Positions 13,972 through 25,100 of a DNA stretch of 64,000 nucleotides are shown here, one piece after another. Position 1 is the first letter of the stretch, and each line of letters opens with the position of its first letter. The translations under genes and the position numbers were made by a program. Origin of the DNA: Viscum album (lineage: Eukaryota; Streptophyta; Magnoliopsida; Santalales; Viscaceae); assembly GCA_963277665.1 (NCBI GenBank), contig OY728152.1, forward strand, positions 1,187,190,357 to 1,187,254,356, read 5' to 3'. The notes under the pieces are model-generated. The model ran no database searches. It had not been told where the DNA came from and was given only the letters and a program-made list of their open reading frames with translations.

Positions 13972-13976
13972 GGAAT
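13972..13976. repeat. Target-site duplication of element A (right), GGAAT
   Basis: Pairs with GGAAC at 1683-1687 with one C-to-T difference. Confidence 0.65.
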
Positions 13977-14058
13977 GATCAGTTTAGTAGTCTTGAAAAG
14001 ATCTAGGTACATATATGTAACTGAAATTACATTGGGAATGGTCACAAAATACAATACA
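13977..14058 (-). mobile_element. Solo Ty3-type LTR (minus), middle piece
   Basis: The 82 bases between the end of element A and the Copia solo LTR. By position this is the continuation of the LTR that begins at 16197 and ends at 1604. It has no coding content. Confidence 0.5.
14054..14058. repeat. Target-site duplication of Copia solo LTR 1 (left), ATACA
   Basis: ATACA immediately precedes the TG of the LTR and is repeated exactly at 15150-15154. Confidence 0.85.
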
Positions 14059-14693
14059 TGTTGGGGAAACATCCCTCAAGGAATCAATGAAGTATTTTTG
14101 AGGTGATTGTGTTTGTTGACAATGTGATCATATGTGTTGTGATTATTGCAAATGCAAACCATGACATGCAAATTTGTTGAAAAAGGGGATTTCATGGGGG
14201 AATGTCGAGTTCAAGAGAGGTGGTCAATTATCCATGTTTGATTCAAGAACGTCGATAATGGAATGGATGATCTGGAGGAGGTACAAAAAGAACAGATACA
14301 AGGTGGCGCCGTTTTCCAGTGTTTGCCAAATTTTTGGGCCTGAAAATTGACAAATGAAGAAAAGTGTTTTTGGAAAAGGGACTTGCGCACCAAGGACTTG
14401 GAGTATAGGAAACATGCGTGCTATATGCTTTTCAAGATCAGAATATCAAAATATGGCAAAGGAAACAGGTTCGTGCATGTTTGGGAGTTAGTCGAACGAG
14501 TGTCTAGGAGGATAGAAGACGTGCGCGTCGAGACTGGGTCACGCATGTGATTTTCGGGCTGCGTGGAAGCTGGAAGTTTGCATGATACCTTCAGTGCAAA
14601 GAGAGATTCATCTACGGGTGAAAATTGGGCTTCAACAGAGCATCTACTTACAGAGAAAGATGCATTCCTTCATGAAAATGAAGTGTACGATTG

Positions 14694-14704
14694 GTCTATA
14701 AAAT
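14694..14704 (+). promoter_or_regulatory. TATA box of Copia solo LTR 1
   Basis: TCTATAAAATG in the central part of the LTR corresponds to the CTATAAATAG box of the related LTR at 35441. A solo LTR with a good TATA box could still act as a promoter. Confidence 0.5.
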
Positions 14705-15106
14705 GTGAGTGGATCCTATCCAACGCAGTGAGCAAAGGAAGAGGAAACAGCTGATCCTCTCCACCAGTAGTGAGCCAGAGAGAGTGAAACAGGGAGTGAC
14801 CCTTGGGAAAGCAGTGAGCTGGCCCTAAATCTTGTAAAGGCAGTGATCCTAGGACAAAGTGACTATACCCGAAACTTGTAATCCACATCTAGTAAAGAAT
14901 AATGGAATTTGGTACGACCAGAAACTTGTCGGCGTGTGCTCCTTGGACGTAGCCCTTAGCGATGAACCAGTAAAAATTGATGTGTCATGTGCATGCTTTA
15001 CCTTTTATTAATATTTTTCAACAGGAAATTGAGAGAAGAGTGTTCTTCTTAATAGCTAAACAAGATCAGAACAGACATTAATTTTAATTATTCATACCAC
15101 GATTAA

Positions 15107-15120
15107 CCCCCCCCCCCCCC
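15107..15120 (+). repeat. Poly-C run (14 C) near Copia LTR 3' end
   Basis: An uninterrupted run of 14 cytosines followed by TCAGGGT. C runs just before CTCAG near the 3' terminus are typical of this LTR group. The exact count may be affected by sequencing error. Confidence 0.7.
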
Positions 15121-15149
15121 TCAGGGTACTAAGCCTAGTGGACCTAACA

Positions 15150-15154
15150 ATACA
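15150..15154. repeat. Target-site duplication of Copia solo LTR 1 (right), ATACA
   Basis: Exact copy of 14054-14058. Confidence 0.85.
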
Positions 15155-16197
15155 TAACAAAAATGAATAAACTGTAACCACGAGAACTCAATAAATTGTC
15201 TCCTCTTCATAACCTATTGATTTAAAACAAATTAAAGTTTTGATCTCAAAATCTGAGTATTTGTTAAAAATAGAGGATACAAGAATCAATAATTTAACCC
15301 TAATAAAATTTGTATAGTCAATATGATACGATTATAAGATGAAAAACAAATTCCGTTAATAAATTGAGAATGATACTAAATCCATAGATTTTTTTCATTG
15401 TGAAAACCTCCTAGATATTAATAACTAAATATAAATAAAGTGATTTATTTTTATTTTTATTTCATGTATCTGGTACAAGATACCACTATACCGATGAACC
15501 AGTTTATGTTTATGGGTAGAAACCAGTATAATTTTTGGAAACAAACTCAAAGGGTTTGTCGCAAACTAATTTCTCTCACAAGAGTTGTCGATGCATCGAG
15601 GGGCTATAACTCGCCCTTCACGTCACTGCAAGTCCAATGAATTATTAATACATAGATTAAAAACAAGGAAAATATTCTATCACAATAACTGTATAGATTA
15701 TATGATACAGATTCATCAGTATTTCCATAGTTAAAACAACACTCCAAATAAACGCCATATGTAATATGGTTAACTGTATAAGACAATAATGATATCCATG
15801 AAACAAGAATATTTATATACAATATATTTATAATTTAAAATGAATAATGATATCAAATGGGTAGTGGATACACCACATTAGAATAATTAGGTGCACAATA
15901 CTAAGTAAATGGCAATGAAATGGATTTTGAGACAAAGTCCCTTACTACATTGTAATCAATCGAGTCGTGGGACCAAAAATTAAAAACCACAATATGAATC
16001 ACATAATACACTAAATATAAATGGAATAATGATATTATATATCAAATGGATGTACATATATACCACACATAAGAAATAAGTGGTGAACAATGGAAATCTC
16101 AGATAATTAAACGTAAAATAAGAAATACCTTACAAACATTTCGGTAAGGTAACAAATATTATTGTGAGGGATTAATGAGAGGTAAAGGGGTGTCACA
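15155..16197 (-). mobile_element. Solo Ty3-type LTR (minus), main 5' piece
   Basis: Read on the minus strand from 16197 it starts TGTGACACCCCTTTACC, a typical Ty3 LTR start. It includes, at 15640-15590 on the minus strand, GGGCGAGTTATAGCCCC followed by TCGATGCATCG, the same block seen in the A and C family LTRs. Together with 13977-14058 and 1604-1687 it makes an LTR of about 1.2 kb. The short frames here (15440-15640 plus, 15604-15822 minus) are not supported as genes. Confidence 0.6.
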
Positions 16198-16217
16198 TAA
16201 TTTAAATGTCATAATGG

Positions 16218-16222
16218 TAGTA
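16218..16222. repeat. Target-site duplication of the Copia element (left), TAGTA
   Basis: TAGTA stands directly before the TG at 16223 and again at 25851-25855, right after the end of the other LTR. Confidence 0.6.
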
Positions 16223-17801
16223 TGGTGGACTTGAAAAAACATACCCAATCATTAGAAATTAAAAATAATAGGAAACAACATAGGGGAATTCTTGAATAAA
16301 TGTGAAAGAGAGGATCCTTTACATTTTTATCGAAGGTGTTATTAATTGTTATTAATGACCTAAATAATTAATTAACAATTCTAGAACCTCATAAACATTA
16401 AATTTATATACATGGAATATCAGTTAAAATATTTAACTTCAAATAAATAATTAACTAGATTCATGAACTTAGAGAAAACACATTCTCATAATAATAATAT
16501 AGCATCATTATTCATTGTGTTCCAACTTGTGATAAAAAATTTTAAAATAAAATTACGCATCACAAAATAATAGAAGCGTCATTATTATTTTAACTACTGC
16601 CAAATAGTTAAATAATTATTTACCTTATTGAAAATAATTATTTTACTACCATACTAACCTTGGTCTTTTGAACTCTACATCCTTTTATTGAACACCATAG
16701 TAAATAAATAAGGAATTTATTCTCTTAAATTAATATGTTATTTACAAACTAGTAAATAATTATTTATTAAATGTTCAATAAAATAAATAAATATATTTCA
16801 TTATATTTATGCGATCATTTTAACTTCAATAAAATTATTCCATGGTCATGAAAATAATATTTATTCCAATAATAAAATATAAATATAATTCAACTGAGAC
16901 AATAAAAAACACTTAGTGGGTGACCCTCTAGGATTCTTTCTCTTTGGATTTAGGTGGGATTCCCAAAGTCCAAGAGTATTGTCTAGAAACGGGTCAAGCC
17001 ACCCAAGAGAAAGAATTTAATGTCACAACAACGACATCCACATACAAACACTCAATGGGTAATTAATACAATTTTCACAATATCTCATTAAGCACATTTC
17101 AGGATAGTGTCATCATATTTTATGCTTGATACGTCGTTCTTTGACTACATGAAATAAACTCATTATTACACCATGGGCAAGGAATTTCATGCAGCGGTTC
17201 TATTTCAATCAAAAATCCAAGATATCAACTTTCAAAAAATGGAAGGCACAAATCCTTCCTTGACTTATCCACTAATAACAGGCCACTCGTGATGCACCCA
17301 ATGTACCATAATTCCCAACAACTATCTGCATGACGGTGTTCATCAGTATATCAAAGTGCGTGAGTCATGACACGTATTAATGAAAATCATAAAGTATAAG
17401 GACCATTACACACGCTCACAGATATAAATACCTAATGACACTAAATCATACAGAATTCCTACTTGGGGGTCTGTTCACATATTCTTTTTTGTTGGAGATA
17501 ACCAAGTGTGAACTTCAGGAGAAGAAGTCTCATCTGCTTACAAGTATTCGCACCTGACGATCTTCTTGCTATGTTTCCCATCATTGTATGTCATCCAACT
17601 GTAGAACTATATTTTAGAATATTTTTATAGATTTTCATGGTTCTCTTTATAGTGGGGAACTGTCAAGACCTTATCAATTAAAAAAATAATCTAGGAAATT
17701 ATTACATCATAGCCATAAAGAACATTGAACAATGTGTAATAACAAATTAAATATATATGTAATCAATATAAAACCAGTTGGTTCATGGAAATCAAATCTT
17801 A
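16223..17801 (-). repeat. Copia 3' LTR (1579 bp, shorter copy)
   Basis: 16400-17801 aligns well with 24455-25850: shared landmarks are ATCAGTTA, a run of ATAATAATA, CTCATTAC...CACCATG and AACCAGTTGGTT. 16223-16390 aligns only weakly with the first bases of the longer LTR, so about 2.2 kb present at 22.1-24.4 kb is missing here. The simplest explanation is an internal deletion. Confidence 0.7.
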
Positions 17802-17812
17802 GAAACTCCCAC
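17802..17812 (-). other. Polypurine tract of the Copia element
   Basis: The minus strand reads AGTGGGAGTTT just before the 3' LTR, the usual Copia plus-strand primer tract. Confidence 0.65.
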
Positions 17813-17849
17813 TAGGACTAGAGCTATCTTGATATGACTTTTAGTCCGC

Positions 17850-18480
17850 TAGACCCCACATGATGATAATGTTTTATCTATGTCAAGGATTTTGTCAAGG
17901 GGTCTTCCACGTTGTCCTCTGTGGAAATAATGCTCACTACAACTTCACCTCTCTTAGAAAAATCCATCAAGAGATGATACTTCCAATGTATGTGCATTTT
18001 CTACTGATGTGACCTTATCTCTTTTGTGAGATACATATCTACTATATTATTATAGTACAATGTGATGTGATCTTTACTGTTAGGTATCACATCTAGCTCC
18101 TAGATGAAGCTTCACATTCAAACTACTTCTTTAGTTGTCTCAAATGTTGTGATTTACTTGGTTTCTACTATAGAATCTTCTACCACACTCTTCTTTGAGC
18201 TCTTCCAACTCACTACACCTTCATACAAAGTTAATATGTATCCCGTTTGTGACTTCACGTCATCTGGATCAGTCTGGAATCTAGCATCCACATATCCTCT
18301 GATGACTAGTTCATCATCTCTTCTATAAACCAGGAACATATCCTAAGTATGTGTATGATACTTTTGGATAGTCTTTACTGCCATCCAGTGGTGTTCACCT
18401 AGGCATGTGGATAACTGCCTACTGCACTCAATGAGTAGGCAACATCCAGCCTATTACATAGAATGACATACATTATTGTC
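17850..18480 (-). pseudogene. pol: Copia RNase H and reverse transcriptase C-terminus, broken
   Basis: The open piece 18339-18154 (61 codons, minus) reads L-V-I-R-G-Y-V-D-A-R-F, then D-P-D-D-x-K-S-Q-T-G-Y, then V-V-S-W-K-S-S-K. This is the Copia RNase H start (family form G-Y-x-D-A-D/S-F...S-x-S-G-Y...W-x-S-K-K-Q) with its first catalytic aspartate kept. Just upstream (18480-18360) G-T-I-M-Y-V and R-L-D-V-A-Y-S-L-S are the end of the RT thumb region, followed by the tryptophan helix before RNase H. Stops and shifts break the frame before and after. The enzyme would remove the RNA strand of the RNA-DNA hybrid. Confidence 0.85.
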
Positions 18481-19300
18481 CCAATCACTGATGTGTATGG
18501 AGTCTAGTCCATTATCTTTCATTGCTCATGTGTCTGAAGACACATTTTCTTGGAAAGATGAATGTCTTGTGATGCTTGCAATAATGCACTCATAGATTTT
18601 GTCTTATAGAATCTCTTCAGTATCTTATCATGTTATGTACTTTGACTTTGGACTAACAATCTCGTGGATCTGTCATGATGGATCTAGATCCCATGAATAT
18701 ATGTCCCCTCACCTATGTTCTTCATGGATAATCATTGATTCAACCATGTCTTAAAAGATAGTAAGATGGGTATATCATTTCCAATAAGTAATATGTCATG
18801 AACATATATTTTTAGGAATATGACTGCACTCCCACTAAACCGTTAGTAGACCCAAGGCTCAAATTGATTATTGATGAAACCAAATTCTTTTATGACTTCA
18901 AAAAAACAATTTTCCCATGACCTGGATTCTTACTTTAATAAATTAATGTATTTCTGCAACACAAATACCTTATTGGCATCCTTTGGAGTCACAAACCCTA
19001 TAGGTTGTATCATGTACACATCTTCCTAAAGGTTAACAATATGGAATGATGTTTTGAAATCCTTTTTCCAAATCTCATAGTCAGGGAAATCCTCAATGGA
19101 GAGTAGAATTCTGATGGATTTCATCATTGCAACTCTTGATATGGTTTCATCATAGTCAATTTATTGACGTTTTTAAACCAATTTGAATCCAATGGTGCCC
19201 TATATGTATTCACATGACCTTCCATGCCTAGTTTCATCATGAATACCCATTTTCAACCAACATAATTCACATCAACTGGAAGATCTACCAAAATCTTGAC
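18480..19300 (-). pseudogene. pol: Copia reverse transcriptase, broken, YVDD changed to YVHD
   Basis: The minus strand shows the Copia RT blocks in order. K-W-V-F-M-M-K-L-G-M-E-G lies at about 19260-19220, then the Y-D-E-T region with M-K-S-I-R-I-L-L near 19130-19090, and the active-site strand Y-V-H-D-I-L-L-I-G-N-D at about 18806-18775. The first aspartate of the catalytic Y-V-D-D pair is His, which would abolish polymerisation. Several stops and frameshifts are present. The conserved K-W-V-F start followed by Y-D-E-T and Y-V-D-D is specific to Ty1/Copia. Confidence 0.85.
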
Positions 19301-19549
19301 ATTGTTTTGGTACATGGAATCTATTCTAGAATTCATGGATTCTTTCCACTTGGAAATGTATGTCCAACATACTGCTAACTTTTATGTTAGTGGAACATTA
19401 TTATCAACAAATAATTATTCACCATTCTTGGTAAATTGATAACTATACCATTCCTATTCTCTAACCTCTCTTTTACTCCTATAAAAATCATGAATTTCTA
19501 GAACATATTCTTCTACCATGGGGATTTTTGGAATCCCTTCCTGTACCAT

Positions 19550-20560
19550 CTCTTGTGTACCTTGAGCCCTGACTTCATCGAAGTCTATATTTCTACCACT
19601 ATCAGTTTTTGAGTTGTGATCCATCTCAATGAATATGGAATGCCTTGCCTCTATAAACTATTTTTCTGAGGGGTTGTATAAGTAATATCCCACAGTTTCC
19701 TTGGGGTATCCTATAAAAGTAAAATTTGTGCCTCAGGGTGTGAGTGTGTTACCTGAAGAGGACCTAACAAATGCTATGCTACCCCACACATGTAAATTCC
19801 ATAACATGGATTTTTCCACTCTAGAACTCATACGGAATATCGTTTATCGATTTAGTTGGTTCTTCATTTATTATGTGTTCCATTGTTTGTAACGCATAAC
19901 CGCAATAAAATAATAATGATTTTCATGACACATAATTAATCTCAATATGTCTAACATGGTTTGGTTCTTCCTGTCTCTTACTCCATTCCATTGAGGTGTG
20001 TATGGAGGAGTGAGTTGGGATAGGTTCCCAAACTCTGGTAAGTAATCAATGAAGTCCTGATTAAGATAATCCCTACCTCGGTCTGAGTGGAGTTTCTTAA
20101 TCTTCTTACCAATATGGTTCTCAAATTAATTCTTTTATCCATTGAACTTATCAAAGGAATCATAATTACACCTCATTAAGTAGATATATCCATATGATCT
20201 AAAATCATCAGTAAATATTATAAAGTATGATTACGCACCCCTTACTTCAAATGTAAATGGTCCATGCACATTAGTCTGAACCAAATCAATATTCTCTTTA
20301 ACCCTTTTACCTTTCACACCAAATTGGGCTTCGACCATTTTTTCATGTAATCATTCATGGAATGCGCCAAGTGGTTTTAGTTCCAAAGAATCCTAATATC
20401 CGTATTTATGTAACTTTGTTAAGAGTTTCTCGTTTACATGACCTATTCAGTGATTCCAATGTTTTTCATGGATTGGGTCATGTCAAGTATCGGTGTCATC
20501 GATTAAAATTATGTGGTTTTTCTAATCCATCACATAAAGACCATTCTATAAATGTGACCT
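19550..20560 (-). pseudogene. pol: Copia integrase (GAG-pre-integrase plus core), broken
   Basis: Minus-strand reading from about 20560: a zinc-binding region remnant (H...G-H-V-N-E-K-L-L-T-K-L-H-K), then L-E-L-K-P-L-G-A and the core start D-L-V-Q-T-N-V-H-G-P-F. This is followed by F-I-I-F-T-D-D-F-R-S-Y-G-Y-I-Y-L, L-H-S-D-R-G-R-D-Y-L and P-P-Y-T-P-Q-W-N-G-V (about 20060-19960). The first catalytic aspartate (family D-V-C-G-P) has become Asn in T-N-V-H-G-P, while the second (S-D-R-G) is retained. The third catalytic residue near N-G-V-x-x-R is altered (family E-R-R, here D-R-K). Downstream 19900-19550 reads F-I-G-Y-P-K-E-T-V-G-Y-Y-L-Y-N-P, the usual region after the core. Confidence 0.85.
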
Positions 20561-20589
20561 ACCATAACAAATGCAATATTTTTAAAAGA

Positions 20590-20930
20590 AGAAACATTAA
20601 TATCCAAACATGAAAACCAATCTATCTATATCTAGTATAGATATAGTAAATATTTTTTTAGTTATAGAAGTAACATAAAAACACCCCTTTAACACAAATA
20701 TCATCCGAGTTGAAAACGTGAGGTGGTAGCCCCCAACAGCTACCACAACTAGTCTAGCTCTATTGGCTACTCGTAGATCAACCTCCCCTTGACCAATCAT
20801 CCTAAATCTACTTGGTTCCTGTATTTGGATAAATATGTGAGAACCAAAAGCTATATCTAATACACAATTTCTAGAAACATAAAGATTTCATTCGATAATA
20901 AACACACCTAAAGCTTCCCCTTGCTTCCTA
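20590..20930 (-). pseudogene. pol: Copia aspartic protease remnant
   Basis: The minus strand reads V-L-D-I-A-F-G-S-H-I-F near 20870, the place where plant Copia proteases have D-T-G-C-G-S-H-I. The catalytic aspartate is kept but the next residues are changed (T to I, G to A, C to F). Downstream, G-E-V-D-L-R-V-A-N-R-A-R (about 20785-20745) and the stretch up to I-S-I-L-D-I-D (about 20620) match the conserved second half of the domain. The open piece is 20800-20597. It would cleave the Gag-Pol polyprotein. Confidence 0.75.
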
Positions 20931-21900
20931 GGCAAGGTGCAGTTCTTATTCCAGTGGCCCCTCTTGCCACCTTCCAAACAAAAATGCCTCCTATTCCCTT
21001 GCCTACAATTTTATCATCCTTTTCATGAAAGGATGTGAAGAAGATTTGGGCTTAATACTATTCACCTACCCTTTCCACAAATTCACCATAAGGACATATG
21101 CCATTTCGTGCTTTATTTCTTTGTCACCTTGGTGAATGAGGATAAGAAGATAAGATAGAGACTTCTCAATGGTGTTCATTTTCAAATTGACAACAACGTT
21201 AGAGAAGCTATGAGGTAGTGATGTGAGAATGAAATTGGTTCCCAGTTCATCAGGGAGTTTAATCCCCAGAACCTCTAGGTGCTCAATGTAGCCAATGAGC
21301 ATGAATACAAGAGTCCCAGCTGGGGAACCTTCTCCATGCTTACTCTGAAAGAGTGCCTTAGAGATCTCAAAAATTTCATGTCTTTCTCTCTCATTGTAAA
21401 GACAATTGAGGTGATCGAGTATCCTATAGGCATCCATGTTTTCATGAGACTTCATGATATCAAATAACATTGACAATAACTTATAACATTTAACATCGAC
21501 TGCATCCTTAATGTGTTTCTCATTGACTAGTAAATCCTCATCCCTCGCCTATTTGGTAGGCAGATCAGGTATTGCTGAATCCAGCACGTAAGACATCTGT
21601 TTATGGTGTAGGATAACCCAAAGGTGTCCGAATCATTCATGAATGTTACTATTGGTGAGGATGTTGTCTTAATCCATAATTGGTTGCAAGGATAGTGTGG
21701 TTGAAGAGCTTTTCACTTTTATTCTACAACTAAAAGAGTAGATCATTAGTACTTTCTTGATTACATTTTATGCGAAATAATAAATTTTATCAAGTCTCCC
21801 AATATTTTATCAACTCCCAATGGCCCTAACCATTGATCTCAGAATTTCCAATTACCATGACATTATAGTGGTAAGGAACCATACTCCCCTTCTAATAACC
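20930..21900 (-). pseudogene. gag: Copia gag (UBN2-type) with zinc-knuckle remnant
   Basis: The open piece 21476-21066 (136 codons, minus) contains M-I-G-Y-I-E-H-L-E-V-L-G, L-P-D-E-L-G-T-N-F-I-L-T-S-L-P and M-N-T-I-E-K-S-L-S-Y-L-L, in the order and spacing of the plant Copia Gag domain (UBN2/retrotran_gag type). Near 20985-20945 a frame reads G-G-K-R-G-H-W-N-K-N-C, the second half of a C-C-H-C knuckle. The N-terminal part (21900-21480) is broken by stops. Gag would form the particle and bind the element RNA. 136 codons is about half of a usual full Gag. Confidence 0.85.
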
Positions 21901-22157
21901 CCAACAAGGGTTGGTCAAGATATTAGGAGGTATTTAGGTAGGCAGTTCTTTGTCAACTGTGGGCTTGCTGATTGTTGATCTGTTGAGAGGACTCCCCAAT
22001 CCTGAAATCACAACTGTGGATTTCCTCAACTCTTGCCTCCAATATCACACTATGTCTAGAAAGGGATACATCTCTTGATGTAATAAGGATAAGTCAACTG
22101 AAACCTTTCATATGGGCTTCTTTTATAAAAGTATGTTTCCCAACAAGGGTTGGTCAA
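21899..22157. repeat. 19-bp direct repeat around the Copia leader/LTR junction
   Basis: CCCAACAAGGGTTGGTCAA occurs at 21900-21918 and again at 22139-22157, once in the leader and once in the LTR. It contains a short palindrome (CCAAC...GTTGG), so each copy can form a small hairpin. Confidence 0.6.
22036..22047 (-). other. Primer-binding site remnant of the Copia element
   Basis: The minus strand reads TGATATTGGAGG followed by CAAGAGTTGAGG, next to the 5' LTR. Compared with TGGTATCAGAGC it keeps 8 or 9 of 12 positions, and the following CAAG-GTTGAGG is common in Copia leaders. Confidence 0.55.
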
Positions 22158-25100
22158 ACACATAGTTTATTTGTTTTTCCATTATTCATGTAATGGAAGG
22201 CTTTCTCTGACAAAATATTTTATTCGATGGATTTTTATCTCTTATCCATGAATTGCGTATTATCACATGATTTCTAATATTAAGTCGAACTGACTTATGT
22301 GATTAACCATGTCTTGATAATATTTTTACATTAGTCTGGTTTATTTTAGTTCCATGTTGCAAGCTTGTTTAATTTATTAATTATCTGATCATATCAAAAA
22401 ACCATAATGATAAACCAGGAAAATGATAGAAATAAAATAATATAAATGGCATGATCATTAAAATTTCTAATTGCTAGTTTATGTAGTCATTGATATGATA
22501 ACCATGTCCTAGGGGAGAAACACCTTGATCCTTTTGGGTTTGTGTTTCCAACTTCTACCTGTCTACCTCTGTATCTCCTAGGATTGGATTCACCTCAACT
22601 CTATCATGAACTACCTCCACTAGCTTGGTAGTTTTATCCATTACTTATTCACTTTTTTAGCTCACATGTAGGTCAGGGGTAAATTGGGGTTTACATTAAA
22701 CAAAACTGGAGCACACATGCCCTACATATTAATGAGGAGAAGGATCATAGGCCAACAAATTTAATTATAATAAATAAATTAAAAGAAACCATTCACATAC
22801 AAAGTTCATGGTCTAGATTTGGATCTTAAATACATACAACGATATTTACGAATAAATAAAACTTGCATTCAATTCTCTAATCATTCTTGTTTAATGTAAA
22901 GATCGGTTGAATCAATTAATGATCATCTTTAATTAATCAATCGATTTATCTCAAATCCTTTTCTAAATTTTCTTGATATTATAATCCATCATAATATTAA
23001 TCAAATATATTAATTTAAAATTATCTTTGTACTTTACTTGTACTTAGAGGAAACCTAGTGAATTCTTATTCATAACTACCCAATGAGTAGAAATGAACAT
23101 TATACAGATGTTAAATTAACCATATATATATATCACCTTTCACATGTCATTACTCAGCTTTACACCCACACAATGGTAAACATCCCAATGGTCTGTATTA
23201 TATAATAATAAATTTTAATAAATCTACGTAATTTGGATGAGTACACGATGTGTACTTCCAACTACATGGAGTGTATTATTGTTCACCATCCATCCAAAGT
23301 ACATGCATTTGGAAACAATGTGTGAGTGTACTTCAAAAATATTCAAAGTACTCAGCATGTCTAGTTGGACATAGTTCATGTAATTCCTCAATACACGGTC
23401 TCCTTCCGGGCTAGCCATATATGGGGTACACAGTACAACCGTATACTGAAGGGACTACATGTCGTGTCTATTTGGGCCACACAGTGTGTAATCCAGAAAT
23501 TGTGTGCCACCTGTTCAAGGTCAACACACAGATTCATTTAATACATAGAAAGACTACAACACACAGATTGGTTTTGTGCACTAGTCCAATGCTTTGAATC
23601 TTGACTGCACGACATGTACAACTGAATACACAGTGTCTGTTCTAGTGTTATACGGCCATAATGATATGGAAAATCCGGATTAGATCATCTATTTTATTCT
23701 AATCACAATTAAAATAAAATAATGTATTTATTGTGAATGAGAAATGAAAGAGGAAGAATTGATCTTGAGAGTCAGATTTTCATAACTATTAAATAGAATT
23801 GAAAAAAAAAATTATTAAATGTTTAAGTCATCAACGAATTATTTAAATAATTATAAACTATTAAATAACTTCTCTGAAACTACTTGAATGTTCCGGGCAC
23901 AGTGAAAGATTGGTTGGGAAGACACCAAACATTGATTTTTACTATGATCAATGATTATTATGAGATCAATACGATGATGAATTATAGTCTCCATAGAATA
24001 TAATCGGTTATTTAGATAAAGAATAAATTGGCCTGAAACCATTAGAGTGGATCTAGGACATCATGTTTATAATTAATTTAATTAATTACATAATGGAAAA
24101 TAATACCTAGATCATTGGTATTTTTCATTTTTTATTATCTTGATAATAAAAAATGACTCATCTAGATTATCTTGTTGAACTTGTAAGGGTCTAAAATATA
24201 ATCCCTCTTACGGTGATCCACACTTGCTCAAATGGCCTCCAATCAACATCGCACATTCTCTAGTTGGTAGCGTGGTGAACCTAGTGTCTAGTGTCAGTCA
24301 TTCCTGATCGCTTGATCTTCAGCCTAGATGAATGTCTCTCATTTTGAGAGGGGAGAGAATATGATTCAAGAGACAAATTTTTTGGATCAACAACTCTCAC
24401 TTCACCAGTTTTGTGGTGTTGTGTATGTAACATTATGGCTACTTGTCTATTTATATAATGGAATTTCAGTTACAATATTTAATTTCATAAAAAAATTAAA
24501 TACATTTTGAAAACATAGAGAAAACTCATGCTCATAATAATAATACCACGCCATTATTCATGGTGTGCAAACTTGCGCAAAACGAAAATATAAAATAAAA
24601 ATCCACATCACAAAATAATAGCATTGTAATTATTATATTTACTTATTCCAACTAAATAAATAATTACTTACCCTGTTTCAAATAATAATTTTTCTACTGG
24701 ACCTAACTTGGTCCACTCGAACTCCACTTCCATTTATTGAACACTCGAATAAATGAATAAATAGTTTATTCTATTAATTAAATATTTTATTTTAAAACTA
24801 GAAAATATGTACAGTTTAAATGTTCAAAGAAATAAATTTATATTTTATTTAATTTATGTGATCATTTTAACTCGAAAAAAAAAATACTTCAGACTTGAGA
24901 TTAATATTTATTTCATTAATGAAATTTAAATAGAATTTATTCGAGACCACCAAAAACACTTTTTGTGTGACCTTCTAGGAATCTATCTTGTTGTTATTGG
25001 GTAGGATTGTGTAATATTCAAGTGTATTGTCTTGAAAACGGGTCAAGGAACCTAAGAAAAAGAAGTTAAAGTCACAACAACAACAACCACATACAAATTC

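Larger units (their letters stand above)
14059..15149 (+). mobile_element. Ty1/Copia solo LTR 1 (1091 bp)
   Basis: Begins TGTTGGGGAAACATCC and ends ...GGACCTAACA, with a 14-base C run and CTCAGGG just before the end. This is the usual 3' terminus of a group of plant Copia LTRs. A perfect 5-bp duplication (ATACA) flanks it. No primer-binding site follows and no polypurine tract precedes, so the internal region and second LTR were removed by LTR-LTR recombination. It is visibly less AT-rich than its surroundings; short open frames at 14347-14550 and 14563-14754 are chance frames in this stretch, not genes. It lies inside the minus-strand Ty3 solo LTR. A related copy is at 35187-36255. Confidence 0.88.

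Noticed and set aside
14347..14754. Two plus-strand open frames (67 and 63 codons) in GC-richer DNA, looking like a small gene
   Set aside because: They lie entirely inside the Copia solo LTR; the composition of the LTR explains them and no domain is recognisable.
23224..23418. 64-codon minus-strand frame inside the Copia 5' LTR
   Set aside because: No domain recognised; it lies upstream of any gag start and is probably chance in the GC-richer part of the LTR.
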